64,000 bases of DNA from Hyphomonadaceae bacterium (lineage in GTDB: Bacteria > Pseudomonadota > Alphaproteobacteria > Caulobacterales > Aquidulcibacteraceae). The stretch is from positions 62,001 to 126,000 of the forward strand of contig JAEUMQ010000009.1 in the NCBI GenBank assembly GCA_016791425.1. Direction: 5' to 3'. The translations under genes and the position numbers were made by a program. Of this stretch, positions 26,635 through 37,299 are shown one piece after another. The notes below the pieces were generated by a model. That model saw only the letters and a list, made by a program, of their open reading frames with translations, was not told the origin of the DNA and made no database searches. The first letter of the stretch is position 1; every line of letters starts with the position of its first letter.

Positions 26635-27672
26635 TTATGCGTTCGGCGCCGCCGTGCTCTCGCGGATCACCAGCTCATGTTCGAGCAGCGCCTCCTTCGG
26701 CGCGTCCTTGTCGGCCGGCGGCTGCGCCAGCATCGACACCGCCTGCGCCGCCATCTCCGCGATCGGCTGCCGGCACGTCGTCAGCTTCGGCCACACCACC
26801 TGCGCGATGAGCGTGTCGTCGAATCCGGACACGGAGAGATCTTCCGGGGTGCGCAGCCCATGCTTGTGCGCGGTGGAGAGCACCGCCGCGGCCATGTCGT
26901 CGTTCGACGCGAAGATCGCCGTCGGCCGGTTCTTCAGCGTCAGCAGCCGCTCGGCCGCCTCCATGCCCGACTGGTAGGAGAAATAGCCCTGCACGCAGAG
27001 CTTCGGATCGAGCTTGATGCCCGCGTTCTCCAGCGCCGCCTTGTAGCCCATGAAGCGCTGGTTCGCCGCGCCGTGCCCGGGGTGCCCGATGATGAAGCCG
27101 ATGCGCCGGTGCCCCAGCCCGATCAGATGGCTCGTCATGTCGAAGGCCGCTTTGGCGTCGTCGATGCGCACTTCCAGCGTGTCGGGCATCGCGCGCTCGG
27201 GCGCGATCCGCACGAACCGCGTGCCCGATTCCTTGAGCGCGCTCAGGACTTCCGGCGAATCCGAGAGCGGCGGCGTCACGATGATCCCGTGCAGCAGAGA
27301 CTCCCGCACCAGCGTCAGCACCCGCTCCCCGAGATCCTTCTCCCCTTCGCTGAAGACTTCGACGAGCAGGTGGTATCCCTCCTCGCGGCATTTCGCGAGC
27401 GCGCCGTACTGGATGCCCGCCACATAGCCCGCGCTCGGATTGTCGAAGATGACCCCGATGATGAAGGACCGCTCGCTCGCCAGGCTGCGCGCGAAGATGT
27501 TCGGCCGATACGAGAGCGCCTGCACCGCATCGAGCACGCGGTCGCGCGTCTTCGGCGTGACGTTGGGCTCCCGGTTGAGCACCCGCGACACCGTCTTGAT
27601 CGACACCCCGGCGTGGGCGGCGACGTCATGGATGTTGGCCGGTTTCTGGCCGTTCATCGAGCCGCGCTTCAT
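26635..27672 (-). CDS. LacI-family transcriptional regulator
   Basis: A 345-residue LacI/GalR regulator. The HTH is at the N-terminus (ANIHDVAAHAGVSIKTVSRVLNREPNVTPKTRDRVLDAV), followed by the hinge LSYRPNIFARSLAS and a periplasmic-binding-protein-like sugar domain (IIGVIFDN; ASNDDMAAAVL; VSGFDDTLIAQ). ATG at 27672 matches the family start, with AGGAGG upstream at longer than usual spacing. It is divergent from the GH3 gene, with two similar palindromic operators between. It probably represses the GH3-glucokinase operon, and perhaps itself, until a sugar binds. Confidence 0.9.
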   Translation of the reverse strand: MKRGSMNGQKPANIHDVAAHAGVSIKTVSRVLNREPNVTPKTRDRVLDAVQALSYRPNIFARSLASERSFIIGVIFDNPSAGYVAGIQYGALAKCREEGYHLLVEVFSEGEKDLGERVLTLVRESLLHGIIVTPPLSDSPEVLSALKESGTRFVRIAPERAMPDTLEVRIDDAKAAFDMTSHLIGLGHRRIGFIIGHPGHGAANQRFMGYKAALENAGIKLDPKLCVQGYFSYQSGMEAAERLLTLKNRPTAIFASNDDMAAAVLSTAHKHGLRTPEDLSVSGFDDTLIAQVVWPKLTTCRQPIAEMAAQAVSMLAQPPADKDAPKEALLEHELVIRESTAAPNA

Positions 27673-27767
27673 GGCGAAGTCGTTTCCTCCTGGAAGGGCG
27701 GGGGAGGGTGGCTTCCCCGCGACGGCCCGTAGCTGCGACGGGCGCCGCCCATTGGCTTGCGCCGCAG

Positions 27768-27781
27768 TGACAACCTTGTCA
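27768..27781. promoter_or_regulatory. LacI-type operator O1
   Basis: TGACAACCTTGTCA has perfect 6-bp arms around CC. It lies 95 bp upstream of the LacI start and 112 bp before the GH3 start. A second site of the same shape is at 27857. LacI proteins in alphaproteobacterial sugar regulons bind motifs close to TGACAACGTTGTCA. Confidence 0.65.
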
Positions 27782-27856
27782 TTATCACCTGCGCACGGCG
27801 TTTTGTCCATCTTTGGACATGAGAAGACCACCCGGCGGCCGCGCCTCGCCGGAGTT

Positions 27857-27870
27857 TGACAAGGCTGTCA
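27857..27870. promoter_or_regulatory. LacI-type operator O2
   Basis: TGACAAGGCTGTCA shares TGACA/TGTCA arms and six of seven dyad positions with its mirror. It lies 22 bp before the GH3 ATG, where binding would block the promoter or early elongation. Its centre is 89 bp from that of the other site. Confidence 0.65.
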
Positions 27871-27892
27871 TCAAGCGGCCGAGGGGAGGAAA

Positions 27893-30442
<2,550 letters not shown>

Positions 30443-30453
30443 CGGATCCAGAC

Positions 30454-31446
30454 GTGAAACGAGACCTCGGCCTTGTCTGCGACGTCGGCGGCACCAATTG
30501 CCGCTTCGCCCTCGCTGTGCCCGGCGCCCGCGAGCTCGAAGCGGTCGCTGCTTATCGCTGCGAGGAATTCCCCGATTTCGCCGCCGCAGCCAGCCGCTAC
30601 ATCGACGAGCACGCCCGCAAGCGGAAGCTGCGCTGGGCGGTGATCGCCGTCGCCGGCCCGGTGGTCGCCAACGCCGTCGCGATGACCAATCGTCCCTGGC
30701 GTGTGGACGGCGCCGAGATCGGCGCGCTTCTTCGGTTGAAGAGCGTGCGCCTGGTGAACGACTTCTCCGCGCTGGCCGCCGCGACGCCGCGTCTGGACGC
30801 AGCGGATTTGCGTGCGATCGGCGACGTGGCGCACGCCGCTGGCGGCAGGGTCGCGACCTCCGCCGTGGTCGGGCCGGGCACCGGCCTCGGCGTCGGCGCG
30901 CTGGTGAAAAGCGAACGCGGAACACTCGTGCTGCCGAGCGAAGGCGGCCATGCCGCATTCGCGCCGAGCGACGATCTGGAGCGCGAGATCGCGCGCGTGC
31001 TCTCGGGCCGGTTCGGGCGGCTTTCCTATGAACGGCTGCTGTCGGGCGAGGGGCTCTGCAATATCTATGACGCCCTCGCGCGCATCGAGGCCGCCGAGCC
31101 CGACCCGCTCGCGCCGCGCCAGATTACCGAGCGCGCGACGGCCGGAACCGATCCGCGCGCGAAGTCCGCGCTCGATGTGTTCACGCGCGTGCTCGGCGCC
31201 TTCGCCGGCGATGTCGCGCTCATGTTCGGCGCCGAGAGCGGCGTCTTCGTCGCGGGCGGCATGACGCCGCAAACTCTGCTGGTGTTCGACGACGCGGCCT
31301 TCCGCGCGCGCTTCGAGGACAAGGGGCGCTTCCGGGAGTTCATGCAGCGCGTCCCGGCCTGGATCGTCACCCATCCCCACGCCGCCCTCGTCGGCGCCGC
31401 CTCGCTGGCGGACGAGGAGCGGATCACGCTCGCAATCGGCGCCTGA
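30454..31446 (+). CDS. glk: Glucokinase
   Basis: A 330-residue ROK-independent (Glk-type) glucokinase. Motifs are CDVGGTNCRFAL (ATP phosphate loop), VAGPVVANAVAMTNRPW, LVNDFSALA, GPGTGLGVG and VFVAGGM. It phosphorylates glucose with ATP. GTG at 30454 gives the usual family N-terminus; an in-frame GTG at 30418 would overlap the GH3 gene. It follows the beta-glucosidase by 11 bp, so glucose released outside can be taken up and phosphorylated. It is convergent with the MocA-like gene, three bases away. Confidence 0.9.
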   Translation: MKRDLGLVCDVGGTNCRFALAVPGARELEAVAAYRCEEFPDFAAAASRYIDEHARKRKLRWAVIAVAGPVVANAVAMTNRPWRVDGAEIGALLRLKSVRLVNDFSALAAATPRLDAADLRAIGDVAHAAGGRVATSAVVGPGTGLGVGALVKSERGTLVLPSEGGHAAFAPSDDLEREIARVLSGRFGRLSYERLLSGEGLCNIYDALARIEAAEPDPLAPRQITERATAGTDPRAKSALDVFTRVLGAFAGDVALMFGAESGVFVAGGMTPQTLLVFDDAAFRARFEDKGRFREFMQRVPAWIVTHPHAALVGAASLADEERITLAIGA

Positions 31447-31449
31447 GTC

Positions 31450-32010
31450 TCAGGCGAGATCCTCCGGCGTATCGACGTCGAAGAGCGCGCCCTCATCCGC
31501 GATCGGCACATAGCGCACGCGCCCTCCCAGCGCCTTCAGCACCGATTTCGCGCCGACATCGCCCTTGAGCGCGAGCAGGTCGGAGAAGGCCGCGCGCGCG
31601 AAAAGCACGGGATGGCCGCTGCGCTCTCCGATGATCGGCGCGGCCGCGATAATGTCGCCCTGCACGGCCTCAACGAGCTCTTGGGCGACGTCGATGGGAA
31701 CGCGCGGCATGTCGCCGAGAAAGATGAGTGCGCCGGTGCAAGCGTCCGGCAGGGCCTCGATTCCGGCGCGCAGCGACGCGGCCATCCCATCCGAGTCTTT
31801 GCTGGCAAGGACGACTTCCGCCTTCCCCAGCCTGAGGACGTTCGCCGCGAGCGCGTCATCGCCGACGACGACATAGACCGCCTCGGCCGGGCTTGCGCAG
31901 GCCGCCGCGATGGCGTGATGCACGAGCGGAACGCCCTCGAAGAGCGCGCTCATCTTCCCGCCGCCGAAGCGCCGTCCTGCGCCGGCGGCGAGCACGATGG
32001 CTGCAAGCAT
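31450..32010 (-). CDS. MobA/MocA-like nucleotidyltransferase
   Basis: A 186-residue GT-A-fold nucleotidyltransferase: AIVLAAGAGRRFGGGKM (NTP loop), VVVGDDALAANV, IFLGDMPRV (metal-binding D) and PIIGERSGHPVLF. This matches the MocA/NTP_transf_3 group that attaches CMP or GMP to molybdopterin for molybdenum hydroxylases. It follows the XdhC gene by 10 bp, which supports a role in molybdenum cofactor finishing. The start at 32010 matches the domain start; the long frame upstream is antisense to XdhC. No molybdenum enzyme is in the window. Confidence 0.82.
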   Translation of the reverse strand: MLAAIVLAAGAGRRFGGGKMSALFEGVPLVHHAIAAACASPAEAVYVVVGDDALAANVLRLGKAEVVLASKDSDGMAASLRAGIEALPDACTGALIFLGDMPRVPIDVAQELVEAVQGDIIAAAPIIGERSGHPVLFARAAFSDLLALKGDVGAKSVLKALGGRVRYVPIADEGALFDVDTPEDLA

Positions 32011-32020
32011 CAGGCGCGCG

Positions 32021-33004
32021 TCATTCGTCGCTGAGCGCGGCGAGAACGTAGGCGCGCCGCGCGCAGTCTTCGCGCCATGCAGAGATGAGCTCCGCCCAGA
32101 CCGAGATCGCGACTTCGAAGGGCGCCTGACCATTGATCGGGATGCCTGCGGGCGCGCGCAGCCGCTCGGTCGGGATGCTCTCCGCCGCGAGCCGCGCGAG
32201 CCGCTCGGGCAGGCGCTGTCGGCTGCCGATCGCTGCGACATGGAAGGCCGCGCTCGGCAGCGCGACGCGCAGCGCCTGATGATCCCAATCCGGATCGTGC
32301 GTCGCCGCGATGATCGCCGTCCAGGCATCGACGCCGATCTCACGGAGCGCTTCTTCCGGCGCCAGCGTGGAATAGCGCGCGCCAGCGATCGGCGGCGGCG
32401 CGGCAGGGCCCTTCGGCCGGACGATGTGCGTCTCCACGAACGCGTTCGCGCCGAGCTGCGCGATCGCGAGCGTGATCGGATCGCCGCCGACGATCACAAG
32501 CTTGAGCGGCGGATCGCAGCGGCGCTTCAGCCGCCAGCTCTCCGCTGCGCGCGCATCGTCCGAGCCGACGCAGGCCCGCACATCGCCATTGGAGAGCCAC
32601 ACCGACGGTTGGCGCAGCGTGCGAAAGGCCGCGAGCCGCGCCAGCGCCGTATCGTTTGGCGCCAGAGGCTCGACGAGCACTTCGATGCGCCCGCCGCAGG
32701 CGAGCTTGATATCGACGGGGCCTCCCGGGCCATAGACGAGCGTGCGCGCCTTGCCCTCGCGGAGCGCCGCGCGCGCGTTCAAGATCACGTCGCCTTCCAC
32801 GCAGCCGCCCGCGACATACCCGATCGCGCCCTCCGCATCGATCGCCATCTGGCTGCCGAGCGGACGCGGGGAGGCGCCCTCGATCTTGAAGAGCGTGGCG
32901 AGCGCGATGGCGCGCCCGCCCGCATGCGCCGCCTGGAGCGCGGGCGCGACATCCTCCACGAGCCCGAAGGCGGGCCAGTCGGCTGGAGCGGTCGGCAGGT
33001 TCAT
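32021..33004 (-). CDS. XdhC/CoxI family protein
   Basis: A 327-residue protein. The N-terminal CoxI part has IEGASPRPLGSQMAID, AGGCVEGDVILNA and ACGGRIEVLVEPL. The C-terminal XdhC Rossmann part has KLVIVGGDPITLAIAQL and ATHDPDWDHQAL, with AIGSRQRLPERLARL. Such proteins bind molybdenum cofactor and help sulfurate and insert it into xanthine dehydrogenase-like enzymes. ATG at 33004 fits the domain start. It forms an operon with the MocA-like gene and is divergent from the luciferase-like monooxygenase. Confidence 0.88.
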   Translation of the reverse strand: MNLPTAPADWPAFGLVEDVAPALQAAHAGGRAIALATLFKIEGASPRPLGSQMAIDAEGAIGYVAGGCVEGDVILNARAALREGKARTLVYGPGGPVDIKLACGGRIEVLVEPLAPNDTALARLAAFRTLRQPSVWLSNGDVRACVGSDDARAAESWRLKRRCDPPLKLVIVGGDPITLAIAQLGANAFVETHIVRPKGPAAPPPIAGARYSTLAPEEALREIGVDAWTAIIAATHDPDWDHQALRVALPSAAFHVAAIGSRQRLPERLARLAAESIPTERLRAPAGIPINGQAPFEVAISVWAELISAWREDCARRAYVLAALSDE

Positions 33005-33116
33005 GCGCCTAGAGTGCGGGCGTCGGGCGCGGCCCGCAAGCCCGCCGCCCTTGCTATCGCTGCGATCGATTTGTAGGCGTGCCTGCGCCCGGGGTTTCCC
33101 TGACGAGAGACAACGC

Positions 33117-34166
33117 ATGATAAAACCCTGGGTGTTCGAATTCGTCGAGACGCACGAGGCGGCCGATCCGCTGGCGTTCAATGGCGCGCGCGCACAGGAG
33201 ATCATCGCCTGGAAGGGCGATCTGTGGCCCGATCTGGAGCGCCGCGGCTTCGAGGGCGTGTTCTTCTCCGAGCACCATTTCCGTCCGAACGGGCTTTGCT
33301 CCTCGCCGAACCTCTTCGTCGCCTGGCTTGCCGCGCGCACCACGAGGCTGCGCCTCGGCGTGATGGGCTCGGTGACGCCGATGCATCATCCCTGGCGCCT
33401 GGCGGAGGAATATTCCCTGCTCGACCAGCTGAGCGGCGGACGCATGGAGTTCGGCTTCTCCAGCGGCATCGCGGTGGAGGCCGAACGCGTCGGCGTCCCG
33501 CGCGCGGAATTGCGCGCGCGCTTCGAGGAGGCGCTGGAGATTTTCCAGAAGGCGACGCGGCAGGACGCGTTCAGCCACGAAGGGCGCTTCTGGAGCTTCA
33601 AAGATCTGCGCATCGTCCCGCGTCCGCTGCAGGCCGATCCGCCATGCTGGATCACCGCAACGAGCGCGAGCTCGGCGCAATTCGCCGCGCGCAAAGGCTA
33701 CAAGCTCTGCACCGGCTTTCTGCCGACCGAAGGCGTCGCGAGCCTCTTCGATTCCTACCGCAACGCCGCGTCCGAGGCCGGCCGCAAGGCCTCTCCCGAC
33801 GATCTCGGCCTGCGCCGCCTCGTCTTCATCGCCGACACCGACGCCGCCGCCGAGCGCATCGGCGCTGCGGCTGCCACGGCGATGGCCGATCGCATCCGCC
33901 GTTCCAATGAGCGCCTGGCCGCGCAGCGCGCGAACCAGACGACCGGACACGTCCCGGATGCGCCGGCGAGCCCCCGCCTCAACATCCATCCCGACGAGCA
34001 GATCTTCGGTTCGCCATCGACCGTCGCAGCGAAGATCACCGAGCAATGTAGGCGGGTTGGGGCAGGCCACTTCCTCGCCTACACGATCGACACCTTGACC
34101 CAGGAAGAGACGACCCGCTCGTTTGAATTGTGGCGCGACGTCGCGCCGGAGCTGCGCCGCGCATGA
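33117..34166 (+). CDS. LLM-class flavin-dependent monooxygenase
   Basis: A 349-residue luciferase-like protein. It shows FFSEHHF, the conserved TTRLRLGVMGSVTPMHHPWRLAEEYSLLDQLSGGRMEFGFSSG, then WITATSASSAQFAARKGY. The family uses reduced FMN and O2 to oxidise varied substrates; the substrate here is unknown. Its last codons overlap the next gene (ATGA), and an FMN reductase is encoded two genes on, which could supply reduced flavin. Together they look like a small oxidation-hydrolysis operon. Confidence 0.85.
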   Translation: MIKPWVFEFVETHEAADPLAFNGARAQEIIAWKGDLWPDLERRGFEGVFFSEHHFRPNGLCSSPNLFVAWLAARTTRLRLGVMGSVTPMHHPWRLAEEYSLLDQLSGGRMEFGFSSGIAVEAERVGVPRAELRARFEEALEIFQKATRQDAFSHEGRFWSFKDLRIVPRPLQADPPCWITATSASSAQFAARKGYKLCTGFLPTEGVASLFDSYRNAASEAGRKASPDDLGLRRLVFIADTDAAAERIGAAAATAMADRIRRSNERLAAQRANQTTGHVPDAPASPRLNIHPDEQIFGSPSTVAAKITEQCRRVGAGHFLAYTIDTLTQEETTRSFELWRDVAPELRRA

Positions 34167-35047
34167 GCAGATTGTGGGATCCAGCGCTCGAGGAATTCCT
34201 CGAGGAGCAACGCAAAGTCGCCGCCGCGCCGATGCCGCCGCGCGGCGCGCCCCCGCCGCTGCCGGAGGGGATTTCCGCGCGCGACATCATGCTCGGCGAT
34301 CTTCGCGTGCACGTGCTCTCTCCGAAGGCGCCGCGCGGCGTGATGCTGCACGCCCATCCCGGCGGCTTCATCGCTGGCGCGCCGGAAATGTCGCAGGCCG
34401 AGAACGCGCGCCTCGCAGGCGCGCTCAATGTCGTGGTCGCCAGCGTCGCCTATCGGCTCGCCCCGCAACATCCCCATCCCGCCCCGCTCGACGATTGCGA
34501 GCGCGCCGCGCTCTGGCTGCTTGACGAAGGCGAGCGCGAGCTTGGCGCGAGCTTGATGCTCGTCGGCGGCGAATCCGCCGGCGCCAACCTGGCGGCGCGA
34601 TTGCTGCTGCGCCTGAAGCGCCGCGGCGCGCTCGCCGCCGTCAAGGGCGCCAATCTCATCGTCGGCAATTACGATATCGCCGGCACGCCGAGCCAACGTC
34701 TGGCGCCGGACCATTATTTCCTTTCGCCGGAGCGCCTGCGCGGGTCGCGCGAGGCCGCGTTCCCGGGACGCGACGCCGAGGCGTTGCGCGATCCGGAGAT
34801 TTCACCGCTCTACGCGGACCTCGCCGGCATGCCGCCGGCGATCTTCACAATCGGCGCGCAGGATTCCGTGCTCGACGATTCCCTCTTCATGGCGATGCGC
34901 TGGCGCGCGGCCGGCGTGTCCGCCGAGCTCGCGGTCTATCCCGAAGCCACCCATATCTTTATGGGCCAGCCGACGCGCATGGCCGCAGAAGCCAAGCGGC
35001 GCATCACGGATTTTCTGCAGGCGCGCCTCGATGGCAAGTCACGCTGA
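34163..35047 (+). CDS. HSL-type alpha/beta hydrolase
   Basis: A 294-residue esterase/lipase of the hormone-sensitive lipase group. The oxyanion motif is HPGGF at residues 65-69 rather than the usual HGGG. The nucleophile is S138 in GGESAGAN, with an Asp in QDSVLDD and a His in PEATHIF. ATG 34163 overlaps the stop of the monooxygenase, implying coupling. It may hydrolyse an ester formed by a Baeyer-Villiger-like reaction of its neighbour; that is inference. Confidence 0.83.
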   Translation: MSRLWDPALEEFLEEQRKVAAAPMPPRGAPPPLPEGISARDIMLGDLRVHVLSPKAPRGVMLHAHPGGFIAGAPEMSQAENARLAGALNVVVASVAYRLAPQHPHPAPLDDCERAALWLLDEGERELGASLMLVGGESAGANLAARLLLRLKRRGALAAVKGANLIVGNYDIAGTPSQRLAPDHYFLSPERLRGSREAAFPGRDAEALRDPEISPLYADLAGMPPAIFTIGAQDSVLDDSLFMAMRWRAAGVSAELAVYPEATHIFMGQPTRMAAEAKRRITDFLQARLDGKSR

Positions 35048-35058
35048 GGAGGTTTGAC

Positions 35059-35610
35059 GTGTTCAAGATCCTGGGCGTGTCAGGCAGTCTGCGAGCGGCT
35101 TCGCACACCACCGCGGTGTTGCGGACGCTGATCGAGGCCGCCCCAGCCGCGCTAGCGGTTTCGATGCATTCGCTGGCCGATCTGCCCCTCTTTAACGCCG
35201 ATCTCGATCCGCTCCCTGCGCCGGTCCAGGCCTTCAAGGAGGCGGTGAAGGGGGCTGACGGGCTTCTCGTGGCGACGCCGGAATACAATTACGGCATGCC
35301 GGGCCTCTTGAAGAACGCCATCGATTGGGCTTCCAGGCCCGGCTTCGCCTCGGTTCTGCTTGGCAAGCCGGCCCTGATCGTCTCGCAATCGCCCGGCGCG
35401 ATCGGCGGGGCGAGGGCCCATGCCCAGGTGCGGGAGGCCCTTTCCGCTTGCGGCTGCCGGGTGCTGCCCTTCCGCCAGATCACGATCGGCAACGCCGGGG
35501 CCAAGGTCGCGGACGGCCGGCTTGTGGATAAGGACACGATCGCCTTCGCGCTCGCCGGCCTGGAGGAGCTGCGCAAGGAGATCCTCCGCGCCCGCGCGCC
35601 GATTAGCTAA
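35059..35610 (+). CDS. NAD(P)H-dependent FMN reductase
   Basis: A 183-residue flavodoxin-fold protein: ILGVSGSLRAASHTTAVLR (flavin phosphate loop), then ATPEYNYGMPGLLKNAIDWASRP, the hallmark of the NADPH-dependent FMN reductase family. It reduces flavin or quinones with NAD(P)H in the cytoplasm. GTG start at 35059 follows GAGGAGG. It lies 11 bp after the hydrolase, so it probably feeds FMNH2 to the luciferase-like enzyme upstream. The operon ends at the tRNA region. Confidence 0.87.
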   Translation: MFKILGVSGSLRAASHTTAVLRTLIEAAPAALAVSMHSLADLPLFNADLDPLPAPVQAFKEAVKGADGLLVATPEYNYGMPGLLKNAIDWASRPGFASVLLGKPALIVSQSPGAIGGARAHAQVREALSACGCRVLPFRQITIGNAGAKVADGRLVDKDTIAFALAGLEELRKEILRARAPIS

Positions 35611-35634
35611 TCGTTTCAGCGAGTTAGGAAAATC

Positions 35635-35711
35635 TGGTCGGAGTAGCAGGATTTGAACCTACGACCCCCACGTCCCGAACGTGGTGCTCTACCAGGCTGA
35701 GCTATACTCCG
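35635..35711 (-). tRNA. tRNA-Pro (CGG)
   Basis: The minus strand folds as a full cloverleaf: acceptor CGGAGTA/TACTCCG, D-stem GCTC/GAGC, anticodon stem CCACG/CGTGG with loop TTCGGGA (anticodon CGG, G37 as usual for proline), T-stem GTAGG/CCTGC with TTCAAAT. The CCA end is encoded. It is 77 nt with CCA. Confidence 0.97.
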
Positions 35712-35726
35712 ACGGAGGCGGGCTTA

Positions 35727-35746
35727 TACGGGCTCGCGAGCCCGTA
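35727..35746. repeat. Perfect 20-bp palindrome upstream of tRNA-Pro
   Basis: TACGGGCTCGCGAGCCCGTA is fully self-complementary with no spacer. It lies 15 bp beyond the 5' end of the tRNA-Pro gene, where its promoter is expected, and about 90 bp before tRNA-Gln. It could be a protein-binding site or a cruciform; function unknown. Confidence 0.7.
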
Positions 35747-35839
35747 CGCAACGCGAACGGCTTCCCTGGTTGCCCCCTGGTTGCTTCTGGACGCGGCGAC
35801 CCTTAATTACCCGCTTCTCGCCGCTCGTCCGGCGGGCGT

Positions 35840-35914
35840 TGGGGTGTCGCCAAGCGGTAAGGCAGCGGTTTTTGGTACCGCCATTCCTAGGTTCGAATCC
35901 TAGCACCCCAGCCA
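35840..35914 (+). tRNA. tRNA-Gln (TTG)
   Basis: Cloverleaf: acceptor TGGGGTG/CACCCCA, D-stem GCC/GGC, anticodon stem GCGGT/ACCGC with loop TTTTGGT (anticodon TTG), T-stem CTAGG/CCTAG with TTCGAAT. The CCA end is encoded. Divergent from tRNA-Pro. Confidence 0.97.
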
Positions 35915-36022
35915 GCCCCCCGATCCTGCGCCGGGCCCCTTTGTGTCGCGGCGGCTCGCATTATTCTTGCAGGCAGGCTCTCGGCCGCGCCCCAAGGCGC
36001 CCGCCTTTCGGAGACGCTCCCC

Positions 36023-36592
36023 GTGAAGATCACCAAGACCAATCTGCAGGACGTGCACCTCATCGAGATGTCGCCGCACGGCGACAATCGCGGCTGGTTC
36101 GGGCGCTCCTTCTGCATGGAGACGTTCGCGGCCAACAAGCTCGAGATCTCCTACCCGCATCACAACACGGGCTTCTCGCACACCAAGGGCACGCTGCGCG
36201 GCATGCACTTCCAGGTCGATCCGCACTACGAGGTGAAGGTGGTGCGCGCGCTCTGGGGCGCCATTTACGACGTCATCGTCGATATGCGTCCGCATTCGAG
36301 CACGTACCTGCAATGGGAAGGCTACGAGCTCTCCTTCGAGAACGGCCGCCAGCTTTATGTGCCGCGCGGCTTCGCGCACGGCTACCAGACGCTTCAAGAC
36401 AACACGATGGTCAATTATCTCTGCTCATCGACCTACGTGCCGGAGTCCAACGGCGGCTATCTCTACAACGATCCGGCCTTCCGCATCGAATGGCCGCTGC
36501 CGGTGAGCGAGATCTCCGACAAGGACAAGTCCTGGGCGCCGTTCAAGGAAGTTGCGGGCCGCCCCAAGCCGACCTCAATGCCGGCGCGCTGA
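36023..36592 (+). CDS. RmlC-like sugar 3,5-epimerase
   Basis: A 189-residue cupin of the dTDP-4-dehydrorhamnose 3,5-epimerase family. The catalytic base H62 is in TLRGMHFQ, K72 follows in YEVKVVRALWGAIYDVIVD, and Y132 is in VNYLCS, all at the positions known for RmlC. PRGFAHGY is the second conserved block. It is a GTG start at 36023 after GGAGACGCTCCCC. No rmlA, rmlB or rmlD is near, so the substrate may be another 4-keto sugar nucleotide, such as one produced with the nucleotidyltransferase at 38990. It is the first gene after the tRNAs. Confidence 0.88.
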   Translation: MKITKTNLQDVHLIEMSPHGDNRGWFGRSFCMETFAANKLEISYPHHNTGFSHTKGTLRGMHFQVDPHYEVKVVRALWGAIYDVIVDMRPHSSTYLQWEGYELSFENGRQLYVPRGFAHGYQTLQDNTMVNYLCSSTYVPESNGGYLYNDPAFRIEWPLPVSEISDKDKSWAPFKEVAGRPKPTSMPAR

Positions 36593-36609
36593 GCAGGAGC
36601 GCGATCGCG

Positions 36610-36628
36610 AAAACTGGGAGCCGGTTTT
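36610..36628. terminator. Hairpin after the epimerase gene
   Basis: AAAACTGG, a GAG loop and CCGGTTTT form an 8-pair stem (one G-U) 17 bp after the epimerase stop, with a T-run closing the stem. It can act as a weak intrinsic terminator on either strand. Similar GCGAAAAC-type palindromes are scattered in alphaproteobacterial genomes, so it may also be a small repeat. Confidence 0.5.
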
Positions 36629-36803
36629 CCGTGAACCGCGCGACCAACAGAAGGTTTCTCTCTCCGTCCGCGGCGTGAGAGAGCTGAGGACGCCGCCGCT
36701 TCTTTTGTAGATGGAGCGGCGGCGCCCTCGACTTCGCGGTAACCGACTCTAGCGCTTGACCCCGCGCGCCATCGGCGCGAAATCGCCCGATGCGAGGGCG
36801 ATC

Positions 36804-37292
36804 ATGCTTGTCCGGTTTTGCCTCGCCGCCGCTGCGGCGTTCGTCTTGAGCGCGCCGCCGGCCAGCGCGGAATGGCGCGCCGCCAACGAGGCGGTCGCGG
36901 CCGCGCTGCGCGAGCCGCGGATCGCCGCGGTGATGGCCGAAGGAACGCGCGTGGACGCCGCGGTCGTCTCCGGCGACGCCAAGGTTTTCGAAGAAGCGCT
37001 CGCCAGCGACCTTGCCGTCAACAATCCGCAGAACACGGTCTCGACGCGCGAGATGACCGCACGCCTGAACGCGCAGGGCTTCATCGCCTATTCCAGCTAT
37101 CATCGAACGATCGAGTACGCCGGTCTGCGCGGCGACCTGGTGGTGATCATGGGCGAGGAGCGCGTCGTGCCGCGCGGGTCGAACCCGAACGCAGGACGCG
37201 AGGTCGTGCGCCGCTTCATCGATCTCTGGAAAGAGGAAGGCGGCCGCTGGCGCCTGACCGCGCGCCAGGCGAGCATCGTCTCCGCGCGCTGA
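36804..37292 (+). CDS. Secreted NTF2/SnoaL-like (DUF4440-type) protein
   Basis: A 162-residue protein. The signal peptide MLVRFCLAAAAAFVLSAPPASA ends with an A-x-A site. The mature part is an NTF2-like fold of the DUF4440 type: ALREPRIAAVMAEGTRVDAAVVSGDAKVFEEALASDL, then VVIMGEERV and WKEEGGRWRLTARQASI. These domains bind small molecules or act as enzymes; no function is assigned. ATG 36804 is chosen because the signal begins there. It lies between the epimerase and the DUF4910 gene on its own strand and may not belong to the cassette. Confidence 0.72.
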   Translation: MLVRFCLAAAAAFVLSAPPASAEWRAANEAVAAALREPRIAAVMAEGTRVDAAVVSGDAKVFEEALASDLAVNNPQNTVSTREMTARLNAQGFIAYSSYHRTIEYAGLRGDLVVIMGEERVVPRGSNPNAGREVVRRFIDLWKEEGGRWRLTARQASIVSAR

Positions 37293-37299
37293 AGCGCGA

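Noticed and set aside
35724-35906. Minus-strand frame spanning the tRNA-Gln gene
   Set aside because: It runs through a clear tRNA and the 20-bp palindrome, and has no coding features.
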